Below are positions 11,818-21,131 of a stretch of 64,000 nucleotides of DNA, piece after piece. The notes below the pieces were generated by a model. It saw only the letters and a program-made list of their open reading frames with translations. It was not told where the DNA came from and did no database searches. The stretch's first letter is position 1; each line of letters begins with the position of its first letter. Location: the NCBI GenBank assembly GCA_963556495.2, contig OY747706.1, positions 59,195,130-59,259,129 on the forward strand, read 5' to 3'. Origin of the DNA: Valencia hispanica. Taxonomy: Eukaryota; Chordata; Actinopteri; Cyprinodontiformes; Valenciidae. A program made the translations under genes and the position numbers.

Positions 11818-14800
11818 CTAACTATAAGCTTTATCAAAAAGGAAAGTTTTAAGCCTGGCCTTAAAAGTAAACAGAGTGTCTGCCTCACGGACTCAAGCTG
11901 GGAGCTGGTTCCACAGGAGAGGAGCCTGATAACTAAAAGATCTGCCTCCCGTTCTACTTTTAGAAATCCTAGGAATTGCAAGTAAACCTGCAGTCTGAGA
12001 GCGAAGGGCTTTGTTAGGAACATAAGGAACAATTAGATCTCTGATGTATGATGGAGCTTGATTATTAAGGGCTTTGTATGTAAGAAGAAGGATCTTAAAT
12101 TCTATTCTGGATTTAACAGGGAGCCAATGAAGGGAAGCTAAAACAGGAGAAATGTGATCTCTCTTTTTAATATTCATCAGAACTCTTGCTGCCGCATTTT
12201 GGATCAACTGAAGGCTTTTAATGGCATTTTGTGGACTACCTGATAGTAAAGAATTACAGTAGTCCAGCCTTGAGGTAACAAATGCATGGACTAGTTTCTC
12301 AGCATCACTCCTGGACAGGATGTTTCTAATTTTAGCAATATTCCGGAGGTGAAAGAAAGAAATCCTAGAAACCTGTTTAATATGGGATTTAAATGTCAAG
12401 TCTCGGTCAAAAATAATGCCGAGGTTCTTTACGTTATTACTGGGGGCCAATTTAATGCCATCCAGATGAAGTGATTGACTAATCAGTTTCTGTTTAAGAA
12501 CTTCTGGTCCAAAGACAGCAACTTCTGTTTTGTCAGAATTTAAAAGCAAAAAGTTTAGGGTCATCCATGTTTTTATGTCTTCCAGACATGCCTGTAATCT
12601 ACCTAACTGACTGGGTTCATCAGGATTTATGGATAAATATAGTTGTGTATCATCTGCATAGCTGTGGAAATTTATCCCATGCTGTCTAATGATTCTACCA
12701 ATTGGGAGCATATATATGGTGAAGAGAATTGGTCCAAGCACAGAACCCTGTGGAACTCCACAAGTAACTCTTGAGAGTGCAGAAGATTTATCATTTAGAT
12801 GAACAAACTGGAATCTATCAGACAAATATGATTTAAACCAGTCTAGTGCTGTTCCTTTGATCCCTGCAACATGTTCAAGCCTTTCTAAGAGAATATTATG
12901 ATCGACTGTGTCAAAAGCAGCACTGAGATCTAACAAAACCAGAACAGACACAAGTCCATTATCTGAGGCCATGAGAATATCATTAGTAACCTTCACCAGT
13001 GCTGTTTCAGTGCTATGATGAGCTCTAAAACCTGACTGAAACTCTTCAAACAGCTCGTTATTGTTTAAATGCTCACAGACTTGATTAGCAACAATTTTCT
13101 CAAGGACTTTGGATAAGAAAGGAAGGTTAGATATAGGTCTGTAATTCACTAAGTCATCTTGATCAAGGGAAGGTTTCTTGAGTGAAGGTTTAATTACAGC
13201 TATTTTAAATTCCTGTGGTACGTATCCGTTTACTAAGGATAGATTCATCATATCCAAAATGGGGCCAGGAACCAAATGGAACACTTCTTTAAATAATTTG
13301 GTTGGGATTGGGTCCAACATACAAGTTGAAGGTTTAGATGAGGCTAATATTTTTGATAATTCCGAAAGCTCGACTGAATCAAAACAGCCTAAGCACAACT
13401 GAGGATCTACAGTTCTTTCCGATACTGCCTCATTTACTGAGGAAGAAGTAATCATGTTTGGGAGGATGGCAATGATTTTATTTTTAATAGAATTAATTTT
13501 ATTTACGAAGAATCCCATAAAATCATCACTGCTAAGAGCTGGGGGAATAGTTGGCTCAACAGAGCTATGACTCTGTGTAAGTTTGGCAACTGTACTAAAA
13601 AGAAACCTAGGATTGTTTTTATTCGCCTCTATTAATGATGAAAAATATGCTCTTCTAGCTTGTCGAAGGGTCTTTTTATACAGCAGTAGACTGTTATTCC
13701 AGGTTAAATAGGAATCCTCTAGGTGTGTAGAGCGCCATTTTCTCTCCAACTTCCTAGTATTCTGCTTTAAAGTACGCAACTCTGCGTTGAACCAAGGAGT
13801 CAGCCTCCTATGGCTAGCCACTTTCTTTTTTAAGGGGGCTACACTATCTAATGCCAAACGCAATGAGGACGTAACGCTGTGAACCAGATCATCAATTTCT
13901 GAAGGGTTAGAGATAGAATTGCTGCCATCCACTGTGTTACCCTGAGACACTAAGGAAAGTAAGAATGGAACAGATTCTTTAAAAATTGTTACAGCATTGT
14001 CTGATAAAGCTCTACTATAATGAAATTTTCTTTCAGATTTAAAATGGTCAGTTAAAGTAAATTCAAAAGTTATTAAGAAGTGGTCAGACAGGACCGGGTT
14101 ATGTGGGTGGACTGTTATTTCCTCACACTCAATACTGTATGTCAGTACAAGGTCCAAAGTGTGTTTGCCCGAGTGGGTCGATCCCTGTACTTTTTGAGTA
14201 AAGCCAATTGAGTCTAAAATAGCACTAAAGGCTGCATTTAGGCTATCACTTTCAGTATCCACATGAATATTCAAGTCCCCCACTATAATAACCCTATCAG
14301 TATTTAATACTAAATCAGATAAAAAATGTGAGATCTGATCCAAGAATTGAGAGTAAGTGGCTGGTGGACGATACAAAACCACAAACAAAAATGGTCTTAA
14401 TGTTTTGCAACTTGGATGAGGAAAATTAAGGGTTAGATGTTCAAAAGAACTGTAGCAATCAATTGGTCTGGGACTAATTAGTAAATCAGAACGAAAAATG
14501 GTTGCAACTCCTCCTCCTCGCCCAGTATTTCTAGGAATGTGAAAATTTAAATGACTGGAAGGAGTTGACTCATTTATACTGACATAATCCTCCTGCTGCA
14601 ACCAGGTTTCTGTGAGACAAAGGAAATCAATGTGATTATCACAAATCAAGTCATTTACTAACAAAGTCTTTGAGGAGAGATATCTTATGTTTAATAAACC
14701 ACATTTAATAGATTTATTTTTCTGTTCAGTCAAAGTTGTATTTATTTTTATGAGATTTCCATAATTTGCTTTTGTTGGTTTAACTTTTAATCCATTTAAT

Positions 14801-14820
14801 TTTGGCCGTGGGCAAGACAC
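11818..14820 (-). pseudogene. L2-A ORF2 (endonuclease-RT), premature stop near C-terminus
   Basis: The frame is open for 975 codons from the ATG at 14820 ([10 protein letters not shown]) to a TGA at 11893-11895. The original stop would be TAG at 11818-11820. Endonuclease motifs: LLNIR (42-46), TETWL (70-74), RGGG (101-104), GDLNIH (181-186) and SDH (245-247). RT motifs: [17 protein letters not shown] and YADD at residues 721-724 (12649-12660). Copies A1 and A3 have a TTA leucine codon where this copy has TGA, so one base change removed the last 25 residues. Catalytic residues all remain. Whether the shortened protein would work is unknown. Confidence 0.9.
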
Positions 14821-14913
14821 TGTTTCTATAGGGTAATGGGTGGGTAAAAGTACAGAAGCAGCAGAGAGGTGGGTTAAACTACGACTCTGCTTCCTGGTCT
14901 GGACCCTGGGTTG

Positions 14914-15798
14914 TCAGTGTTTTGGAGGACTAATAAATTTGGCCATATTCCTAGAAAGAAGAGCTGCTCCATCCAAAGTGGGATGGATGCCGTCTCTCCG
15001 GATCAGACCAGGTTTTCCCCAAAATGTTCTCCAGTTATCAATGTAGCCCACATCGTTTGCAGGACACCACCTAGACAACCTTTGATGGAATGACAGCATG
15101 CGGCTAAACATGTCGTCACTGGTCCGATCAGGCAGGGGACCAGAAAAGATTACAGAGTCTGACATTGTTTTGGCAAACTTACACACCGAAGCAACACTAA
15201 TTTTAGTGACCTCCGATTGGCGTAACCGGGTGTCATTACCGCCAGCGTGAATAACAATCTTACTGTATTCACGCTTATCTTTAGCCAGCAGTTTCAGGTA
15301 GGATTTGATGTCGCCCGTTCTGGCCCCTGGCAAACATTTGACTATGGTTAATGGTGTCTCTAATGCCACGTTTCTGACTATGGAGCTGCCAATTACCAGG
15401 ATCGGCTTCTCAGCGGGTGTGTCGCTGAGCGGGGAAAATCTGTTAGAAACGCGGACCGGTTGGTGGTGGCCCGGGGGCTGGGTCCTAGAACTATGCTTCC
15501 TACGTACAGTCACCCAACCAGCCTGGGGTCCCGGCTGCGCGGGCTCTACCGGAGGACAGCTAGGGGGTTCTATCCTTGTTGGCTCCGCGCTGGCTAAGGG
15601 GCTTCGGCTATCTGCTGGTTTTTCAACAGCACGGAGCCGTGCTTCTAATTCTGATACCCTCGCCTCCAAAGCTACAAAAATATTACATTTATTACAGTTA
15701 CCATTATCTGTAAAGGAGGCAGGGAAGTAACTAAACATCTGACAGAGAGAGCAAGAGAGAAGAGAAGAGTTAGAGACAGGAGAGAGAAGAGTAGCCAT
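14914..15798 (-). CDS. L2-A ORF1 with SGNH esterase domain
   Basis: The 294-residue protein is intact. Residues 16-39 contain two Cys-x2-Cys pairs (CSLCQM and CNKC), suggesting a small zinc-binding fold. They are followed by a short coiled coil ([16 protein letters not shown]) and a proline-rich linker. From about residue 130 it shows SGNH/GDSL hydrolase blocks: [10 protein letters not shown] (nucleophile serine), HAGGNDTR (GxND block) and RDGIHPT (DxxH block). Esterase-bearing ORF1 proteins are known from CR1/L2 LINEs, where the domain is thought to help RNP or membrane association. The ATG at 15798 has a good Kozak context (A at -3, G at +4). ORF2 starts 93 bases after its stop. Confidence 0.9.
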   Translation of the reverse strand: MATLLSPVSNSSLLSCSLCQMFSYFPASFTDNGNCNKCNIFVALEARVSELEARLRAVEKPADSRSPLASAEPTRIEPPSCPPVEPAQPGPQAGWVTVRRKHSSRTQPPGHHQPVRVSNRFSPLSDTPAEKPILVIGSSIVRNVALETPLTIVKCLPGARTGDIKSYLKLLAKDKREYSKIVIHAGGNDTRLRQSEVTKISVASVCKFAKTMSDSVIFSGPLPDRTSDDMFSRMLSFHQRLSRWCPANDVGYIDNWRTFWGKPGLIRRDGIHPTLDGAALLSRNMAKFISPPKH

Positions 15799-15802
15799 AG
15801 TG

Positions 15803-15824
15803 TTAGGGTTAGGGTTAGGGTTAG
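15803..15824 (+). repeat. Telomere-like (TTAGGG) repeats in L2-A 5' UTR
   Basis: Three full TTAGGG units and a partial fourth lie four bases upstream of the L2-A ORF1 start codon (reading CCCTAA in the element sense). Confidence 0.95.
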
Positions 15825-16022
15825 AAGCTAAGCTAACTGAGCTAGCGAGACCTTACCAAAATGTAAAGTACACCACCACAAAACGTGTCTTTTAGTGTGC
15901 TTGTGTGTTAAAATAACTTAGAAAGGGCTCAGCAGAGAGAAAATAAGATCAATTCAAGAGACATTTAACACCAAACAGTTTACAGGGAGCGCAACAGTGA
16001 CAACAGGAAATGACGCAATACG

Positions 16023-16052
16023 GCTTACCCCCGTCGAATCACGGGGGTAAGC
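16023..16052. repeat. Perfect hairpin at the 5' end of L2-A
   Basis: GCTTACCCCCGT at 16023-16034 pairs perfectly with 16041-16052 across a 6-base loop (CGAATC). It sits at the extreme 5' end of the element, directly next to the target duplication. Confidence 0.9.
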
Positions 16053-16053
16053 A

Positions 16054-16061
16054 GTTTAATT
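16054..16061. repeat. Target-site duplication of L2-A2 (5' side)
   Basis: Second copy of GTTTAATT, directly adjoining the 5' end of the L2 element. Confidence 0.8.
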
Positions 16062-16130
16062 GGGCTATTCATACCTTTTACATTCCAAGTTAAGAATCTA
16101 ATACCACTATTGTCAAAGGATTGACCTAAA
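16054..16130 (-). pseudogene. L1 ORF2 endonuclease N-terminus, upstream half
   Basis: The minus strand reads IRFLTWNVKGMNSPIK, the characteristic start of an L1-type endonuclease (the asparagine of WNV is catalytic in the family). It breaks off at the L2-A insertion. The other half is at 10916-11110. Confidence 0.8.
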
Positions 16131-16574
16131 GTGCTGGTCAATGCAGATAAATAAAAAATAAATTACATTTTCCTTCACCCCCAAAAAAGGAAAAAAGGGG
16201 AAAAAAGCCCTCTCACACATACACACAGACCAAAACAATAACAAGTATAGAATCAGAATAAAAGAAATAATGAAACATCAAACTTATCCTCCCGCCTCCT
16301 CCCTGCACAGCAAACGCCCCCATCCCCAAACGATAGAAACGACAGTGCACACTCCCGACTACAAAACGAACCATGACGAACTAAAACTCCAACATTCATT
16401 TCTGAATAAAATGCAAGGCACAAAGAAAATTAAAATAATATAATCATCCTATATTATTAGACAAGTAAAACAAAACACAAGTGTTTGGTAGTAACAATAA
16501 ACTTAACTCACCACAACAATGTTTGGATTTGAATCAGTCGCTATTCCAAGCAAACATAGCATTGTGCTGTGTCC

Positions 16575-17451
16575 TTATTGCGTAGTTATTCTGTTAATAT
16601 ATTCTTTAGCCTCCACCGGCGAGACAAAGTCATGTTGCGCTCCCTGATATGTAATGCGTAACTTAGCTGGATAGAGGATGCCAAACCGGACTCCCTGGAT
16701 GCCATGAAGCTGGCGATGGACCTCATTAAAAGCCGCACGTTTTAGCAGTGTGATCAGGGAAGACGGAAATGGTCATGTTATGTATCTGTACCTGCTCCAG
16801 CTCCATAGATTTCTGAAGAATCTTGGCACAGTCTGCGTAATAGTACAGTCTCACTACCATAGCGCAGGGACGTTCACCGGTATTAGGTTTGGGAGCCAAA
16901 GTCAGATGGGCTTTGTCTGCGAGAGGCTCCTTCACAAGTTGAGATGCCTCCATCAAAACCATAGACACATTCGTGGTAGACAAGATATTTTCCACTGGCA
17001 CACCAACAATGCGTATATTATTACAGGCCTCCAAGTCTTTGCATTTATTTTCCAATTTAACCAGCTCCTTTGACATAGCATCCACTTTGGTTTGGAGATG
17101 GACAATGTTATCCGTGCATGTAGAGATGGATTGTTCCATCTACGTAACAGTGCTTCTGAGCCCAGTGAATTCCTGCTGCATGCTCGTAATATCTGGAGAA
17201 AGGTCAGTTTTTAGCGCCTGTATGTCGGACCTAATAGACGTGAGATTATCTGCAAGCGCCAACACTGCTGAAATTTCTTCTTGAAGTTCAGAGAAAAGTC
17301 CAGCCTTTGTGGACTTGTCCATATTGACGTGAGGCGTGTCGGGTAGCCCAAGCAGCGCAGAGGTTCTACCACGAGGCGGGGATGCAGTATTAGCAGCAGG
17401 CCGCAAATTAGGCGGAGAGGTATTTGCATTCTTACTGACTCTTTGCAACAT
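16575..17451 (-). pseudogene. L1-type ORF1 (coiled coil plus RRM-like protein), broken
   Basis: The minus strand encodes an L1 ORF1p-like RNA chaperone. The likely start is the methionine before LQRVSKNANTSPP. A coiled coil follows, then the conserved NNIRIVGVP motif, HLTLAPKPNTGERP, RLYYYADCAKIL and, in a shifted frame, AFNEVHRQLHGIQGVRFGI and YPAKLRITYQG. There is an in-frame TAG at 17140-17142 just before MEQSISTC. A one-base shift near 16743 separates the C-terminal third. The total length would be about 290 codons, within the usual range for fish L1 ORF1. The protein cannot be made from this copy. Confidence 0.82.
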
Positions 17452-17496
17452 TATAAATGCATGAAGTAAAAACAATCTTGCCTAGAAAATATATAA

Positions 17497-18076
17497 AACT
17501 GGGCTTGTCATTGCGGCCCCCCGGGCCCCTGCATAGTAGCCGCTGGATGTTCCCCTGGGGTTCTCCTCTGCTCCTCTCTTTGGGGATGCGGTTGGCCCCG
17601 CACTGCTCGGCCTGGGGCTCTGGGGGTCCTTTGGAAAACTCTTATGACAAAACCTTATATGCACCAGCATGCTCACACAAACACATAGGTGCGGGGTCTC
17701 TGGTGTTTACAGATACATTCTTGGGCTGAGGTTATCATTACTAGATCTTAAATAATCGGTACCATAAGCTTTTCAGCGACATTGTTGTATTTTTACATCC
17801 ATATTTTGTGTGATGTGGTTGTGTAGTTCTTAGTTCACAATGTTTGTTTTGTTTTGTCGATGTTCCTTTTTCGTTTTTTCCCCTCGCTCTGCCGTCCTGT
17901 GGGTATGGAGGCAGACTTCAATGTTTTCTTGTGTTTTCTTTGTTCCCCTTCCTCTGTTGTATTTTCAACTCCCCCTTTGACTTTTTGTTTCCTACCTCTT
18001 CTTCATCTTCTTTCTTTCTTCCCCTTTATTTTCCATCTCCGTGTCCATAGCATCAGAAAATAAAACCCACAGCAAA
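17497..18076 (+). mobile_element. 5'-truncated L1 3'-UTR copy with poly(A)
   Basis: The sequence matches, in opposite orientation, the G-rich 3' UTR of the L1 element at 29476-37650 (for example near 30080-30240 and 29640-29830). It ends with AATAAAACCCACAGC and a run of 14 A (18062-18076). An imperfect repeat of the upstream flank (AGAAAATATATAAAACT versus GAAAATAATAAATAACT) may be an eroded target duplication. It abuts the 5' end of the minus-strand L1 at 17475. Confidence 0.8.
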
Positions 18077-18215
18077 AAAAAAAAAAATCAACAAAATGTG
18101 CTTGAAAATAATAAATAACTAGACTCTGCAAGAGCTGTTCTCAATACGACCTACTCCATGTTCCACCAAGGCAGAAGTCCTAGTAACCTCTTCTCTATGT
18201 CCTCTTGTAATCTAG

Positions 18216-18689
18216 TGTCATGAATCCTCCGTTATCCGTAATCAGTATTACTGCTCCTGGAAACCAGCTCCACGTCTGGCATTCTTCACCAGTCAACCTC
18301 CAGCTCACTTTCACAAGCTGCGCTCTCGGCCTGTCCAGCTTCCTTCATCCTCCTCTAAAGTTATACCCACCTGGAGTGTTCCCTGGCTAACACCAACAGA
18401 CACCTCCGGACTCGCTCCCCTCTCAAGCTCCAATCCTCAACAACATCAGGAGGATATATTACGATGAGAGGAACGATCTTACTAATATTAAACTCACCTT
18501 CTGGACTTACCGTTATCCAGTGCTGTCCCTCCTGGTTCCTCCCTGGAAGTTCCCAGGTTTATTTCCATCTTATCAACCTTTTCAATAAACATCTTAATTC
18601 TGCTTTGCACTTTATATTGTGTTCGGCTTGTGGGTCAGGAAACTTAAAGACAAGATGACAGAAGACTCAGGCCAATCTGACCCAGCAGA
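18216..18689 (+). mobile_element. Gypsy-type LTR with a gag stub
   Basis: A candidate LTR runs from TGTCATGAATCC (18216) to AAGATGACA (18660), with AATAAAC at about 18586. The bases after it read TCTGACCCAGCAGAC, which resembles the MDPAD start of sushi/Gypsy gag but with the ATG lost. The rest of the element is missing and a LINE 3' end follows. The structure is inferred from LTR-like ends; no second LTR is present. Confidence 0.5.
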
Positions 18690-18815
18690 CACAAACAATC
18701 AATCAATCAAACTTTATTTAAAAAGGGCTTTTCAAACAAAAAAATGCAGTTCAAAATGCTTTACAGAATAAAAATTACCCCACATATAACCCCAGGGGAA
18801 ACACTGGAACGATGT
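18690..18815 (-). mobile_element. LINE 3'-terminal fragment with GATT-type tail
   Basis: The plus strand begins AATCAATCAATCAAACTTTATTTA and continues with GCTTTTCAAAC and CAAAATGCTTTACAG. This is how the reversed 3' end of many fish LINEs reads. No coding part is left. Confidence 0.45.
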
Positions 18816-19319
18816 GTCTATTTATTTATTATCTGTGTAAAACGACAGGATAACATGTTGAAACACACATATAAATAAATAATTAAATTGCTAGATAGAT
18901 AGATAAATAAAAAAATACAATTAACAGGATAAACACAAGACCAAGTAGTAAAACACTGATCAACACTGATCCTTGATAATTGGTTGCTATGGTGGCGCAC
19001 AGTGTTGCAGTGGCTTCTCCAGCTCCCGGAATTAAGCCTAATTTGTTGCCCTTTGTGGGCACTTTTAGCACTAATTTAGTGCTAAATTCACGGCTGAAGT
19101 ACAGCTCAACCGAACTGACAGACATCAGGGACAGTTCGGTAATTATAATATCACAAAAACTTAAATCTGCTCTCGGACGCCAACGACTCCTGAGCACAAC
19201 GGAGTGGCGCAGCAGAATTCGGTAAGCAACAGGCAAGAGGAAACGATGTGCTCGAAAACAGTAGAGAGGAAAGAGGCGCTAACCCACATTCTAGCTCCGA
19301 CAGGAGAAGACGACCAGAG

Positions 19320-19329
19320 GTTATATAAG
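19320..19329 (+). promoter_or_regulatory. TATA box
   Basis: TTATATAAGG stands in a GC-rich context and is followed about 25 bases later by a pyrimidine-rich stretch that could hold the start site. Confidence 0.5.
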
Positions 19330-21030
19330 GCACCGCCACAGACTTTCACGCTCAGCCAAACAGCGCCAGGAGAGATCCATGTTTCCTTCACTGGCGAGCG
19401 AAAAGACGCGAGCTCTGGGAGGAACCCACTTCCAGGACAACAAGACTGTTGATCAATCAGGTGAATCGCAAACCCAGTGTCTTGAGACAAACCCCACTGT
19501 TCTGCCCTGAGCCCTACAGAAACTCTCTGAATTTCAGATGCTACCGTGAGGACGCGAACTGCAGCCAGCTACTGTTGCCGCAGAGCCGAGAACAGACTAC
19601 AGCCGTTACATCCACCGCCGACGGAGCTTATGTGAAATGAACGCTGTGCTGGAAGCTGCGGACCAAGGTACTTTCAGTGAAAGAGGGTAGAGCTGATCGC
19701 TGTGTAAGCAAGCGGGAGAGGACGACGACGTTCCAGCTCCATGGCTGCTACGCTACAACAGCCATACGGCCTACCGCTGCTAACCGACTGCAGCTATTGC
19801 TAGCCTGCCGGCTAACGTCGTGTTAGCTTCGCCCATAATCCACGGAGCGACTTGGAGAACTTTAACTGTTCAATAAGGTCTGTCTGGGCAGAGGCGAGAT
19901 TAGTTTAGTTTAAACAAGATTTAAGGGTTGTTTGTTTCACTGTGATTTGTTACTTTGTGTAAGATTTCATTTATTGTTTGGGTACAAACAGGCCGGTCGG
20001 CCTGGAGGTTTAAACAGTGATTTTCGAGGTTTCCGATGGAAAGTCGTTTTATATCCTGCAACCTGAGTTACTCAATCCGACAGTTTTTCGTTGTTTGATG
20101 TTTAATAAATGATACAGAGCGACTTTAAGCAGCATCACGTGAGTTAGCTGTAAGCTACATGCTCTAGCAAACCACGTGGGCCCGCCATTGACGGTATTTT
20201 GTTCATGAACAATAAAGACTGCCGTTAATGCTATTCAAAATAGAGATCGACTTTAAAACAGATAGTTTAAACGATAAACTAATCTTTGAAGTCATTTTTG
20301 AGACCGCCTTCTTGGAAAGTCAAAATAAAAATTAGATCGACATAATTGGTACTGCCGTTAACGTCAACATAAAGTCTAAATATTAAATTAGATCAATCAC
20401 TGCGGTGACCGATCCATTAAATAGAATCAATTATCAAAAGGTTATTGATTTCTAATTCAGCAAATGGTTTAATGAAAATATTGCTTCTTCCAAACAATGT
20501 TTTTCTTCACTTCTGCTTTGAATTATGGATTGGTGGTTTGAAAACAAACCAGAATGTGCTGATTAGTCTTAAACTTATCGCAAGTAGTTTAGAACTAACT
20601 TAGCGTCATTCCCAACTGTTCAATACAAGCCTTGGTTTTTGAGCAAACATATTCATTCTGAACTGTGACATCATTATCAATTTATTGTTGTGTCTATTTC
20701 TGTGCATTTTTATCACTTTTACTGTTTTACTTCTGAGTGTGAGTTTTATCATCTCTATTCTTTTCTTACTAGTTTAGTTGTGTGTTACTAGTTTGGTGAG
20801 TTTGTTGATTAAAGTATGTTAACTGAAAGTGAATTCTTTTTGTAATAAACTCTTGTATTTTTGAAAACCATTGTTGTTATTTCAACTACATGTGTAGTAA
20901 CTTGCTGTTCAGGTACGCCAAGAACTTATTCCTTCATATATTGTTTAATTACCTCAGCCTTATCAGGCAGGTAATCATAAACATAAACTGAGACTGAACA
21001 ATTTGGCTATTGATATTCCTGGAATCCAGG

Positions 21031-21038
21031 TGGTGCCC
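21031..21038 (+). promoter_or_regulatory. Candidate retroviral primer-binding site
   Basis: TGGTGCCC starts with TGG as tRNA-primed PBS sequences do. The following AAACGTGG recalls the Lys-tRNA PBS pattern, with mismatches. A similar TGGTGCCCC occurs at 50177-50185 on the minus strand. Confidence 0.35.
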
Positions 21039-21131
21039 TAAACGTGGTAATTTGTACATAAAATTATTAATCTGATTAATAATTGCCCTAAGCAATTATT
21101 CATAATTATTCATAGCCAAAACCTACCTATC

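Larger units (their letters stand above)
11111..16053 (-). mobile_element. Complete L2-A LINE (copy A2, about 4.94 kb)
   Basis: This is the reference copy for the window. In minus-strand order it has a 5' hairpin (16052-16023), a 5' UTR with telomere-like repeats next to the start codon, ORF1 (15798-14914), a 93-base spacer, ORF2 (14820-11818), and a 0.7-kb 3' UTR ending in GAATT-repeat tail at 11111. It is flanked by an 8-bp duplication. The only obvious coding defect is one premature stop 25 codons before the end of ORF2. It inserted into L1 ORF2. Confidence 0.93.
10916..17475 (-). mobile_element. L1/Swimmer-like LINE split by a complete L2-A element
   Basis: The minus strand reads ORF1 (17451-16575), a spacer of about 450 bases, and the start of ORF2 up to 16062. 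The L2-A element occupies 11111-16053, and ORF2 resumes at 11110 and runs to about 10916. Joining the two sides at the 8-bp duplication gives a continuous L1-type endonuclease N-terminus. The 3' part of the element is missing beyond 10916, where another LINE 3' end abuts. Confidence 0.8.
18960..21060 (+). mobile_element. LTR-like region with promoter, poly(A) signal and primer-binding-like site
   Basis: No protein of useful length is encoded. The plus strand has a TATA box (TTATATAAGG at about 19320-19329), a long GC-rich leader-like part with GCTAGC/GCTAAC words, a late AATAAACTC at about 20844, and TGGTGCCC at 21031-21038 three bases after GGAATCCA. The order promoter, poly(A) signal, primer site fits a long retroviral-type LTR (about 2 kb). 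The left edge cannot be fixed, and no gag follows because L2-A3 starts at 21132. A CpG-island-like host promoter is the alternative. Confidence 0.4.

Noticed and set aside
13178..13402. Plus-strand frame conserved in three places (also antisense at 1538-1762 and at 23191-23370)
   Set aside because: It is antisense to L2-A ORF2 and conserved only because the L2 copies are conserved.
15803..15824. Telomere repeats as evidence for a chromosome end or fusion
   Set aside because: Only 3.7 units and embedded in the 5' UTR of an L2 element with matching flanks.
17854..18063. Phenylalanine/proline-rich plus-strand frames
   Set aside because: They belong to the pyrimidine-rich end of the L1 3' UTR copy; no conserved coding in sister copies.
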